From assembly GCF_003947415.1 (NCBI RefSeq), contig NZ_QHKL01000009.1, positions 186,001 through 250,000 of the forward strand: a stretch of 64,000 bases of DNA, in the 5' to 3' direction. The DNA is from Amycolatopsis sp. WAC 01376 (GTDB lineage: Bacteria; Actinomycetota; Actinomycetes; Mycobacteriales; Pseudonocardiaceae). The notes beneath the pieces are model-generated. The model made no database searches and was not told the origin of the DNA. It was given only the letters and a program-made list of their open reading frames with translations. Below are positions 22,880 through 30,711 of the stretch, piece after piece; within the stretch, counting starts at the first letter, position 1, and each line of letters opens with the position of its first letter. A program made the position numbers and the translations under genes.

Positions 22880-23863
22880 ATGCGAGTGCTGGTCACCGGG
22901 GGTGCCGGGTTCATCGGTTCGCATTACGTCCGGCAGGTGCTGACAGGGGCGTACCCGAGCCTGGCCGACGCCGAGCTGATCGTGCTCGACAAGCTGACCT
23001 ACGCGGGCAACGAAGCGAACCTGGAGCCGGTGCGCGAGAACCCGCGCTACCGGTTCGAAAAGGGTGACATCTGCGACGCCGCCCTGGTCAGCGAGCTGAT
23101 GCGGGGCATCGACCTGGTCGTCCACTTCGCCGCCGAGTCCCATGTGGACCGTTCGATCGCCGGCGCGGCCGACTTCGTGCTGACCAACGTGGTCGGCACG
23201 CAGACCCTGTTGCAGGCCGCGCTCGAGGCCGAGGTCGGGAAGTTCGTCCACGTGTCCACCGACGAGGTGTACGGCTCGATCGACGAAGGATCCTGGGACG
23301 AAGACCGCGCGCTGGAGCCGAATTCGCCGTACTCGGCGTCGAAGGCGTCCTCCGATCTGCTGGCACGTTCCTTCTTCCGTACGCACGGATTACCTGTCTG
23401 TGTCACGAGGTGCTCGAACAACTACGGTCCGTACCAATTCCCGGAGAAGGTCATCCCGCTCTTCGTGACCAATCTGCTCGACGGCAAGAAGGTCCCGCTT
23501 TACGGCGACGGGCTCAACGTCCGTGACTGGCTGCACGTGGACGATCACTGCCGCGGCATCCAGCTCGTCGCCGACGGCGGCAGGCCGGGCGAGGTCTACA
23601 ACATCGGCGGTGGCACGGAACTGACGAACCGCGAGCTGACCGAGCGGCTGCTGACCGCGGTCGGCGCCGGCTGGGAGAGCGTCGAGCCGGTCGAGGACCG
23701 CAAGGGACACGATCGCCGGTACTCCGTCGACATCACCAAGATCTCGCGGGAGCTCGGTTACGTGCCGCGGAAGTCCTTTGAGGACGGTCTGGCCGACACG
23801 GTCGCGTGGTACGGCGGAAACCGAGCGTGGTGGGAGCCGCTGAAGAACCGTGCGGGAGAGTGA
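22880..23863 (+). CDS. rfbB: dTDP-glucose 4,6-dehydratase
   Basis: A 327-aa extended short-chain dehydrogenase converting dTDP-D-glucose to dTDP-4-keto-6-deoxy-D-glucose. Motifs: NAD-binding VTGGAGFIGSHYVRQ, HFAAESHVDRSI, VSTDEVYGSIDEG and YSASKASSDLLARSF with the catalytic Tyr and Lys, TRCSNNYGPYQFPEKVIPLF, and GDGLNVRDWLHVDDH. The ATG has a GGGAGG site. rfbD starts four bases downstream. Together with wbbL nearby it supplies dTDP-L-rhamnose to the wall linkage unit; a secondary-metabolite role for the pathway is less likely here. Confidence 0.95.
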   Translation: MRVLVTGGAGFIGSHYVRQVLTGAYPSLADAELIVLDKLTYAGNEANLEPVRENPRYRFEKGDICDAALVSELMRGIDLVVHFAAESHVDRSIAGAADFVLTNVVGTQTLLQAALEAEVGKFVHVSTDEVYGSIDEGSWDEDRALEPNSPYSASKASSDLLARSFFRTHGLPVCVTRCSNNYGPYQFPEKVIPLFVTNLLDGKKVPLYGDGLNVRDWLHVDDHCRGIQLVADGGRPGEVYNIGGGTELTNRELTERLLTAVGAGWESVEPVEDRKGHDRRYSVDITKISRELGYVPRKSFEDGLADTVAWYGGNRAWWEPLKNRAGE

Positions 23864-23867
23864 CGAC

Positions 23868-24740
23868 GTGCTGAGCATTCTCGTACCGGGCGGATCCGGC
23901 CAGCTGGGGCAGGACATCGCGGCGCTGGCGGCGGACGCTTCGACGCCGTCGTCATCTGAGTTGAACGTGTGCGACACCGGGCAGGTCGTCGCCGCGGTGA
24001 CCGAACTGGCAGGCCGGGCGCGGGCGGCCGGGAAGTCGCCGGTGGTGATCAACGCGGCCGCCTACACCGCGGTGGACGCGGCGGAGACCGATGAGGCGCG
24101 GGCGTTCGCGGTGAACGCCGACGGCCCCCGGGTGCTCGCCGCGGTGTGCTCGTCGCGCGGAGTGCCGCTCATCCACGTGTCCACGGACTACGTGTTCGCC
24201 GGTGACGCGACTTCGCCGTACGAGACCGGTGATCTGCTGGGGCCGCTCAACGCCTACGGCCGGACGAAGGCGGCGGGCGAGGACGCGGTTCTCGGGTCGG
24301 GCGCCCGGTCCTGGATCGTGCGGACGTCCTGGGTGTACGGCAAGACCGGGGCGAACTTCGTGAAGACCATGGCGCGCCTGGAAAAGGAACGCGACGAACT
24401 GTCCGTAGTGGACGATCAGACCGGTTCGCCGACCTGGTCCCGCGATCTCGCGGCCGGACTGCTGGAACTGGCCGGTCGCGTCGCCGCCGGCGACGGGCCT
24501 TCTCAGCGGGTCCTGCACTGCACGGGTGGCGGGTCGACGACGTGGTGCGGATTCGCGCGCGCGATCTTCGCGGAACTCGGCGCGGACCCGGCGCGGGTGA
24601 AGCCCTGCACGACGGCGGAGTTTCCGCGTCCCGCGGCGCGTCCGGTGTATGGGGTGCTGTCGAACGCTTCGTGGCGCGAGGCCGGTCTCACGCCGCTTCG
24701 GGACTGGTCTGACGCGCTTCGGGCCTACTTCGCCTCCTGA
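23868..24740 (+). CDS. rfbD: dTDP-4-dehydrorhamnose reductase
   Basis: A 290-aa reductase making dTDP-L-rhamnose from the 4-keto sugar with NAD(P)H. Motifs: ILVPGGSGQLGQDIAAL, VVINAAAYTAVDAAETD, IHVSTDYVFAGDATSPY, GRTKAAGEDAVL (catalytic Tyr just before), VRTSWVYGKTGANFV and VVDDQTGSPTW. The GTG start is four bases after the rfbB stop with GGGAGAG overlapping it. No rfbC epimerase gene lies in the window. Confidence 0.93.
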   Translation: MLSILVPGGSGQLGQDIAALAADASTPSSSELNVCDTGQVVAAVTELAGRARAAGKSPVVINAAAYTAVDAAETDEARAFAVNADGPRVLAAVCSSRGVPLIHVSTDYVFAGDATSPYETGDLLGPLNAYGRTKAAGEDAVLGSGARSWIVRTSWVYGKTGANFVKTMARLEKERDELSVVDDQTGSPTWSRDLAAGLLELAGRVAAGDGPSQRVLHCTGGGSTTWCGFARAIFAELGADPARVKPCTTAEFPRPAARPVYGVLSNASWREAGLTPLRDWSDALRAYFAS

Positions 24741-24755
24741 CGCCGCTTCGCCTCT

Positions 24756-24966
24756 GATCACGTGAGTTACGTCTGCGATCACGCGAGTTACGTCTCCAAT
24801 CACGCGAGTTGCGCGGCCAAGCACGCGAGTTCGCCCTCCCCGCATGGACGGGCACGTGTGCGGATGGGGATCACGCGTGATCAGACGGCGAACTCACGTG
24901 ATTGAGGAGCGAACACGCGTGATTGAAGGCGTAACTCACGTGATTGGGGGCGGAACACGAGACCAG
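24756..24966. repeat. Inverted array of 21-bp-phased sites, array 1
   Basis: Four plus-orientation units of GATCACGYGAGTTnCG type begin at 24756, 24777, 24798 and 24819. Five units in the opposite orientation (AACTCACGTGATT type) are at 24870, 24891, 24912, 24933 and 24954. Every step is exactly 21 bp. The unit at 24870 contains a perfect 14-bp palindrome, GATCACGCGTGATC. The array lies between the convergent rfbD and glycosyltransferase genes. The 7-8 bases between unit cores are not conserved. Confidence 0.9.
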
Positions 24967-24998
24967 GTCGCTAGCAGTGCTAGGAAAGCTAGCGATAC

Positions 24999-25013
24999 TA
25001 AAGGTCCCTTGCT
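24999..25013. repeat. Class C element, degraded copy
   Basis: CTAAAGGTCCCTTGCT, a partial copy of the AGCAAAGGTCCCTTGCT repeat, 33 bp before the stop of the convergent glycosyltransferase gene. A small CTAGC-AGT-GCTAG palindrome precedes it at 24971-24983. Confidence 0.6.
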
Positions 25014-25045
25014 TCGCTCTGGAGTGACGCGTGGGGCTGTTGTGG

Positions 25046-26134
25046 TCAGTGTTTCGTGCTGGCCTGGCGGTAGGCGGCGACGGTGAGTTCGGCGCAGGCG
25101 CGCCAGGTGAAGTTGGCGACGTGGGCGCGGCGCGCGGCCGAAGTGGCGACGGCGTGCGGGTCGCTGACGGCGATCCGCAGCGCCTCCACGAGCCCGTCGA
25201 CGTCCTCGTAGGGGACCAGGCTCGCGCAGTTCCCCGCGACCTCGCGCAGCGCCGGGATGTCCGTGCACACCACGGGCACGTCCGACGCCATCGCTTCCAG
25301 CACCGGGAGCCCGAAGCCCTCGTCGCGCGACGGCAGCACCAGCGCACTCGCCCCGGCGACGACCCGCCGGAGGTTCACGTCGGACAGGTAGCCCACGTGG
25401 CGCGAACGTGAGCCCACCGCGAACGAGCCGGGGCCGACGAATACCAGTTCCGGCAGATCCGGCGCCGCCTCGTGCGCCTGCCGGAGCCAGTGCAGGCCCT
25501 TGCGGGGCCCGGGCGCGCCGGCGAAGAGCAAATACTTGTCCGGAAGGCCGAGTTCCTTGCGTCGTTCCTTGTCCGGCGGGCGCGCGGTGAACCAGGCCGG
25601 GTTCACGCCGAGCGGGGTGACGATGATCTTGCCGCGGTCCACGTCGAGCCGTTCGGCGACCTGGTCGGCGACGGCGTTGGTGGGCGTGCAGATCGCGCCG
25701 CCGAGGCCGGCGCCGCGCCGGACCAGGCGTGGCAGTTCGTGATCGCTCGGCGCGAGTTCTTCGGGAGCGTTCAAAAAGGCCAGATCGTGGATGGTCACCA
25801 CACCCGCCGCGCGGAACCGGCCGGGCAGCACGAAGTTGGTGCCGTGCACGACATCCGTCGGTCCGGCGAACAGTTCCACCGGCGGCAGCTGCGAACGCAG
25901 CCACGCCTTCCGCAGCAACCGCGCCGCCACCGGCATGCCCCGGGCCCGGACGCCGTGCGGGAGCACATGCCGAAGCCGCCGCCAGCCGCGCAACGTGAAC
26001 GCGACCGCACGAGTGTCCACTTCGGACATCGACGCGAGCTCTTCGGACAGCGCGACCGTGTACCGGCCGATACCCGTCCTGGCACCGAGAAGCGGGGTCC
26101 CGTCGAGCAGGACGCGCAAGGGGCGGTCAGCCAC
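25046..26134 (-). CDS. GT4-family glycosyltransferase
   Basis: A 362-aa retaining glycosyltransferase with GT-B fold. Seen are the N-terminal GTPLLGARTGIGRYTVAL acceptor-domain loop, YLLFAGAPGPRKGLHWL at the domain junction, and the donor-binding ALVLPSRDEGFGLPVLEAM with its EX7E pattern. It is cytoplasmic. The GTG start overlaps the stop of the upstream GT2-GT4 gene by eight bases, so the two are translationally coupled. It is the last gene of a three-gene minus-strand run starting at 29584. The sugar is unknown. Confidence 0.88.
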   Translation of the reverse strand: MADRPLRVLLDGTPLLGARTGIGRYTVALSEELASMSEVDTRAVAFTLRGWRRLRHVLPHGVRARGMPVAARLLRKAWLRSQLPPVELFAGPTDVVHGTNFVLPGRFRAAGVVTIHDLAFLNAPEELAPSDHELPRLVRRGAGLGGAICTPTNAVADQVAERLDVDRGKIIVTPLGVNPAWFTARPPDKERRKELGLPDKYLLFAGAPGPRKGLHWLRQAHEAAPDLPELVFVGPGSFAVGSRSRHVGYLSDVNLRRVVAGASALVLPSRDEGFGLPVLEAMASDVPVVCTDIPALREVAGNCASLVPYEDVDGLVEALRIAVSDPHAVATSAARRAHVANFTWRACAELTVAAYRQASTKH

Positions 26135-28640
26135 GGCCGAGCCTCTGCTTCGCGACCTTGACCACGCGGCCGCCGACGCGCCGCACGAGTTCCTTCGGGC
26201 CGCCGTCGGCGAGGTACTCGCGGATCAGGTCGACGTCGCGGCGCAGCATTTCCTTGCCCCGCACCGGTGCGGTGACCACTAGGTCTTCCGAACCGGGCAG
26301 CCGGTCCGCGGCGGGCCGCGGGTTCCGGCAGAACTCCACCAACGGCTTCAACGCTTCCGGCCAGGCGTAACGCTGGGCGACCGCGGCCATCCGCTCGACG
26401 CAGCCCGCGGCGAATTCTTCGTCGTACAGCGCCTTTTCCAGCGCGTCGGCCAGCGCGTCCACGTCCTCGGCGGGGACGACGACGCCGAGCCGTTCCTTCC
26501 GGACCAGGTCCGCGAACGAGTCACCGTCGGTGGTGACGATCGGCAGCCCGGCCCACAGGTAGTCCAGCACCCGGGTGCGGAAGGCGAACGTCGTCTCGAC
26601 GTGCTCGTAATGCGTGGTGACGCCGCAGTTCGCGTCGAGCAGCCAGTTCTGGCGCTCCTCGTACGGCACCCACTGCTGGTTGAAGAACACGTGCTTGCCG
26701 GTGAGCCCGAGCGTGTCGGAAAGCAGCATCGTGCGCGCGCCGATGTCCATCTCGGTGACTTCGGGGTTGGGATGCTTCATCCCGAGGAACACCAGGCGGA
26801 CGTCGCCGCGGCGCTGCCGCAGCTGCTCGATCGCGCGGACCAGCGTGAGCGGGTCGAACCAGCTGTAAACCCCGCCCGCCCACAGTACGACGTGGTCGGT
26901 CTCGCCGATTCCGTCCAAAGTGGACCGGAGGCCGGGGCCGGTGCGGACCGGCGCGTTGGGGGACAGGCCGAACGGGACGATGGAGAGCAGCGACTGGGTG
27001 GTCGGGTCCGCGTCGTACAGCCGCGGCGAGAGCCTGCCCATCGCCGCGAGGTGACCCAGCCAGAAGTGCCGCTGGCGCTCCGAGGCGCACAGGAAGAAGT
27101 CCCCGCGTTCCAGCTGCGCGTCGAGGACCTTGGTGACCCCGATGAGGTCGAGCGCGCGTTTGTCGTCGGGAACGCCCTTGCCCTGTTCGAGCAGTTCCAG
27201 GTGCATCGGGTCGTACAGATCCGCGACCACGATCTTGTGCGCGTACTGCTTCTTGAGCGAGGGCGCGAGTTCCAGCACGTGACCCTGCAGGACGATGATG
27301 TCCGCCCAGGCGATCGGGGCCTCGAGCTCGCGCCGGGTCGCCGCGCTGACCCGGAACGGCGCGGGCGGCGGATCGGCGAGCGGATTGACCGTCACCAGGT
27401 GGACGTCGTGTTCGGCGGCCAGGGTCGCGGAGATGTTCCACGCGCGGATCGCCGGGCCCGCCATCCGTTCGGTGATCGCGTCGCCGGTGATCACCGCGAT
27501 CTTCCGGCGCTGCCCGAAGAGCGCGTCGATGCCGAACGTCTCGACCAGGATGTCGTGCGCGGCGAGATAGCGCGGCAGCGGATACGCGGGCTCCAACGCC
27601 TTGCGCAGCAAGGGAAGCAGATCGGCGTCGGTGCGGACGCGGGCGGCCTGTTCGACGGCGCGCGACTCGGCCAGCGACGGCAGCAGCTCGACGAACTGGT
27701 CGATCGCCAGCACGCCGGCCAATGTCGTCCTCGGCACTTCGACCGGACCGGTTTCGGCCGGGCCGACGCCTTGGGCGAGATCGAGCTGGGTGGCGTCGAG
27801 GTCTCCGCGAGCGGTCGCGCGGCGTACGGCCAGCGCCAGCGCCGCGGGCAGCGCGCGCGAGAGTGTCTCGTCGGAAAGGTTCTTGTACAACGCGGCCAAG
27901 GCGTTGCGTTCCAGCAGGAACGTCTCGCGCCCGGAGTCCGGAGCGTCCACTGTGGACATCGTGGCGTGATGCTTGTGGTAGGTCAGCGAATCCGGCACGT
28001 AGCGCACGCGCCAGCCGCGCAGGTTCAGCCGCCAGCCGAGGTCGACGTCCTCGTAGAACATGAAGAACCGCTCGTCGAACCCGCCGAGTTCGGCGAACAC
28101 CCCGGCACGGACGAACATCGCCGAACCGGTCGCGAACAGGACGTCCTTGGCGATCTCGTGTTCGGCGGCGGGGACGTCGGCCAGCGGGCTGCCCGCGTGG
28201 CGTTTGTAGCCCATGCCGAACCAGGTCAGGCCCGCGTCGACGAAGTCGGTGCCGGTGCCGTCCCAGTCGAGGACCTTGCTGGCCACCGCGGCGACCGTCG
28301 GCTGCGCGCGCAGTTCGGCGACGGCCGCGCCCACCCAGCCGGGAGCCGGGCGGGCGTCGTTGTTGAGGAAGGCGAGCACGGTACCTGTCGCGTGCTTCGC
28401 GCCCAGGTTGCAGCCGCCCGCGAAGCCGGAGTTCACCGGGGACTCGACGAGCTTGACGCCCGGGGCGGCGGCCTTGATCTCGGCGACGTCGGAGCCGCCG
28501 GAGGCGTTGTCGACGCAGATGACTTCGAGGTTCGGGTAATCGTGTTCGGCGAGTGCGCGCAGGCAGGTGACGGTGTCGGCGGCTCCCCGGTAGTTCACCA
28601 CGATGACCGAGACGACCGGTTGCGTTTCCCCCTGCGCCAA
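26127..28640 (-). CDS. Bifunctional GT2-GT4 glycosyltransferase
   Basis: An 837-aa protein with two catalytic halves. Residues about 8-260 are a GT2 (GT-A fold) domain like rhamnosyl/galactosyl transferases: VSVIVVNYRGAADTVTCLRA, VICVDNASGGSD, SGFAGGCNLGAKHATG, LAFLNNDARPAPGW and MFYEDVDLGWRLNLRGW. After a helical linker, residues about 420-790 are a GT-B domain with VITGDAITERMAGPAIRAWN, VLWAGGVYSWFDPLTLVRAI and VLDYLWAGLPIVTTDGDSFA. I chose the TTG at 28640 because AGGGAG precedes it; longer starts would overlap the upstream gene. It probably adds two consecutive sugars to one acceptor. Confidence 0.85.
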   Translation of the reverse strand: MAQGETQPVVSVIVVNYRGAADTVTCLRALAEHDYPNLEVICVDNASGGSDVAEIKAAAPGVKLVESPVNSGFAGGCNLGAKHATGTVLAFLNNDARPAPGWVGAAVAELRAQPTVAAVASKVLDWDGTGTDFVDAGLTWFGMGYKRHAGSPLADVPAAEHEIAKDVLFATGSAMFVRAGVFAELGGFDERFFMFYEDVDLGWRLNLRGWRVRYVPDSLTYHKHHATMSTVDAPDSGRETFLLERNALAALYKNLSDETLSRALPAALALAVRRATARGDLDATQLDLAQGVGPAETGPVEVPRTTLAGVLAIDQFVELLPSLAESRAVEQAARVRTDADLLPLLRKALEPAYPLPRYLAAHDILVETFGIDALFGQRRKIAVITGDAITERMAGPAIRAWNISATLAAEHDVHLVTVNPLADPPPAPFRVSAATRRELEAPIAWADIIVLQGHVLELAPSLKKQYAHKIVVADLYDPMHLELLEQGKGVPDDKRALDLIGVTKVLDAQLERGDFFLCASERQRHFWLGHLAAMGRLSPRLYDADPTTQSLLSIVPFGLSPNAPVRTGPGLRSTLDGIGETDHVVLWAGGVYSWFDPLTLVRAIEQLRQRRGDVRLVFLGMKHPNPEVTEMDIGARTMLLSDTLGLTGKHVFFNQQWVPYEERQNWLLDANCGVTTHYEHVETTFAFRTRVLDYLWAGLPIVTTDGDSFADLVRKERLGVVVPAEDVDALADALEKALYDEEFAAGCVERMAAVAQRYAWPEALKPLVEFCRNPRPAADRLPGSEDLVVTAPVRGKEMLRRDVDLIREYLADGGPKELVRRVGGRVVKVAKQRLGRG

Positions 28641-28672
28641 AGCCGTACTCCCTGCTCTCGATTGGGGCAAGC

Positions 28673-29584
28673 TTAATTGCCCGCCCACGCGTCCCAGACC
28701 GCGCCTCGGCCGAGTGTCGCGCGCCGGCCGATGGCCCGCCGCTCGAGCAGTGTGCGCGGCAGGCGGGCGGCGACGGCACCCAGCACCCGGCACCGCAGGC
28801 TCGGACGAAAGTTCGGTGCTTTCGGTTTCGCTCGGAAGGGGAGCACCGCGGTCAGGGCGGCGAACTTCAGCAGCTGGCGGAGCGCGACCTCACGCGGAGC
28901 ACACCGCAGGAGGGTCAGCAGGCGGTTGCGTTCATTCCACAGGTGGAACTGGACCGAACCCGGCCGGGTGCTCGCGCCATGCCGATGGGTGACCTCGGCT
29001 TCGGCGCCGACGACGTCCCAGCCCGCCAGCCGGAGCCGCCACGCGGTGTCGGTGTCCTCGTAGTAGCAGAAGTAGGACGCCGGGACGCCGCCGACGGAAC
29101 GGAGCGCCTCGACGTTCAGCACGGCCGCGCCGCCGCAGAAACCGAAGACCTCTTCGGCGCGTTCCGGCAGGTCGGCGCCGTGGCCGTCGGCGGTCAGGCG
29201 GACGCCCGTGGACTGGACGGTGCCGTCGGCCAGCGTCAGCCGGGCGCTCACGGCGGCGGCGAGCGGAGCCTTGGCGAGGGTGTCTTCGCAGGTCGCGAGC
29301 CAGTCCGGGGCCGGCGCGGCGTCGTCGTTCAGCCACGCCATCAGCGGGGTGTCCACTTTGTCCAGTGCGGCGGCGATGGCGCCCGCGTAGCCGGTGTTGC
29401 GCCGCAGCCGGAGCACCTCGGGCTTCGACGGATGGGCGGCGAGCAGGGCGGCCGTCCCGTCGTCGGAGGCGTTGTCGATGACCAGGGTGCGATGCGGGCG
29501 GGACTGCGCGGCGAGGGCGTCGAGGCAGGCGATGATGTGCGCCGCGCCGCGCCAGGTGACCACGACGACGGTGGTGCTGGGCAT
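28673..29584 (-). CDS. GT2-family glycosyltransferase
   Basis: A 303-aa GT-A transferase: TTVVVVTWRGAAHIIACLDA, TLVIDNASDDGTAALL, NTGYAGAIAAALDKVDTPLM, AWLNDDAAPAPDWL (metal site) and YYEDTDTAWRLRLAGWDV. The C-terminal part is basic and may contact the membrane. The ATG at 29584 is separated by only 19 bp from the ATG of the divergent GT4 gene. A TATTCT hexamer sits seven bases upstream, so the message is probably leaderless. It starts the minus-strand run of three glycosyltransferase genes. Confidence 0.85.
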   Translation of the reverse strand: MPSTTVVVVTWRGAAHIIACLDALAAQSRPHRTLVIDNASDDGTAALLAAHPSKPEVLRLRRNTGYAGAIAAALDKVDTPLMAWLNDDAAPAPDWLATCEDTLAKAPLAAAVSARLTLADGTVQSTGVRLTADGHGADLPERAEEVFGFCGGAAVLNVEALRSVGGVPASYFCYYEDTDTAWRLRLAGWDVVGAEAEVTHRHGASTRPGSVQFHLWNERNRLLTLLRCAPREVALRQLLKFAALTAVLPFRAKPKAPNFRPSLRCRVLGAVAARLPRTLLERRAIGRRATLGRGAVWDAWAGN

Positions 29585-29591
29585 GCCAGAG

Positions 29592-29597
29592 AGAATA
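29592..29597 (-). promoter_or_regulatory. -10 element inside a 19-bp divergent gap
   Basis: TATTCT on the minus strand, seven bases before the ATG at 29584. The matching -35 would have to lie inside the divergent gene that starts at 29604. Confidence 0.5.
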
Positions 29598-29603
29598 GAG
29601 ACC

Positions 29604-30692
29604 ATGCCCGAACTGGTCGTGCTCGCCGAGCAGCTGCTGGCGCCGGTCCCCGGCGGGACAGGCCGCTACACCGGCGAAGTGCTGCGGGCGCTCGCCGAGA
29701 CCGCGCCGCCGGGCTGGACGGTGTCGAGCGTGGTCGCACGGCATGCCGACATCGAGGCCGCGGTCGTCGAGGGTGTCGAAGGACCACGTGTGCTGCCGAT
29801 CCCGCCCCGGGCGCTGATCGCCGCTTGGCAGCTGGGCCTGCCGTGGTGGCCGGGTGGTGACGCGGTGCACGCGCCGACGCCGCTCGCGCCCGCCCGCGTG
29901 CCGAAGGGGCGGACGCTGTCGGTCGCGGTGCACGACACCGTGCCGTGGACGCATCCCGAGACCTTGACCCCGCGTGGCGTCGCGTGGCACAAGGCGATGA
30001 TCGCGCGGGCCGCGGCGCGGGCGACCGCGCTGACCGTGCCCACGCGAGCGATTGCGGACGAGCTCACCGGGCTGGTGCCGGTTTCGGCTCCGCTGCACGT
30101 GATCCCGCACGGGGTGCGGCCGCCCGCCGCGTTCACCGAGGTCGCGCTGCCCGAGCGCTACGTGGTCGCGATCGGGACGATCGAGCCGCGCAAGGGCATC
30201 GACGTGCTGATCGACGCCGCAGGCCGGATCGGGGTGCCGCTGGTGCTGGCCGGTCAGCCGGGCTGGGGCGGGGTCGATCCGGCCGCGCTGGCGCGCGAGC
30301 ACGGCGCGGACGTCCGGCTGCTGGGGAAGGTGAGCGACGCGGAACTGGCGTTCGCGTTGCGGGGCGCGTCGGTGCTGGCGATGCCGAGCCGGGCGGAGGG
30401 TTTCGGGCTGCCGCTGATCGAGGCGATGGCGGCCGGGGTGCCGGTGGTGTATTCGGACGTTCCCGCCCTGGTCGAAGTGGCCGGGGGAGCGGGCGTCACC
30501 GTCCCCGTCGGCGAGGCGCAAGCGCTTGCGGATGCCCTTCGCGACGTACTCGACCATCCGGAGCGTGCGGCAGCGCTGCGTGACAGTGGTCTCAGCCGTT
30601 CGAGTGAGTTCACCTGGCAGCGTGCCGCTTCGGCCGTTTGGGGCCTCCACCAGCACGATCAGTTTCCCGGTTCCCCACCGCGGAGCCGGTGA
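29604..30692 (+). CDS. GT4-family glycosyltransferase
   Basis: A 362-aa GT-B enzyme: LLAPVPGGTGRYTGEVLRAL near the N terminus, VAIGTIEPRKGIDVLIDAAG, LVLAGQPGWGGVD, and the donor-site SVLAMPSRAEGFGLPLIEAM (EX7E). The ATG at 29604 is supported by the typical start MPELVVLAEQLL; a longer in-frame extension would run through the divergent gene. The next GT4 gene starts 19 bp after its stop, so they form an operon. Confidence 0.87.
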   Translation: MPELVVLAEQLLAPVPGGTGRYTGEVLRALAETAPPGWTVSSVVARHADIEAAVVEGVEGPRVLPIPPRALIAAWQLGLPWWPGGDAVHAPTPLAPARVPKGRTLSVAVHDTVPWTHPETLTPRGVAWHKAMIARAAARATALTVPTRAIADELTGLVPVSAPLHVIPHGVRPPAAFTEVALPERYVVAIGTIEPRKGIDVLIDAAGRIGVPLVLAGQPGWGGVDPAALAREHGADVRLLGKVSDAELAFALRGASVLAMPSRAEGFGLPLIEAMAAGVPVVYSDVPALVEVAGGAGVTVPVGEAQALADALRDVLDHPERAAALRDSGLSRSSEFTWQRAASAVWGLHQHDQFPGSPPRSR

Positions 30693-30711
30693 GCAGCCGT
30701 ACCCTCCTAGG

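Noticed and set aside
24756..24966. CRISPR array or parS cluster
   Set aside because: Repeat cores are about 13 bp at a fixed 21-bp period with inverted halves, far too short for CRISPR. The CACGTG-containing cores lack the TGTTTC/GAAACA arms of parS. No cas or par genes are nearby.
26601..28676. Long plus-strand open frame opposite the GT2-GT4 gene
   Set aside because: It is antisense to a protein with clear GT motifs, and its translation is rich in Arg/Gln/Val with no domain; typical high-GC shadow.
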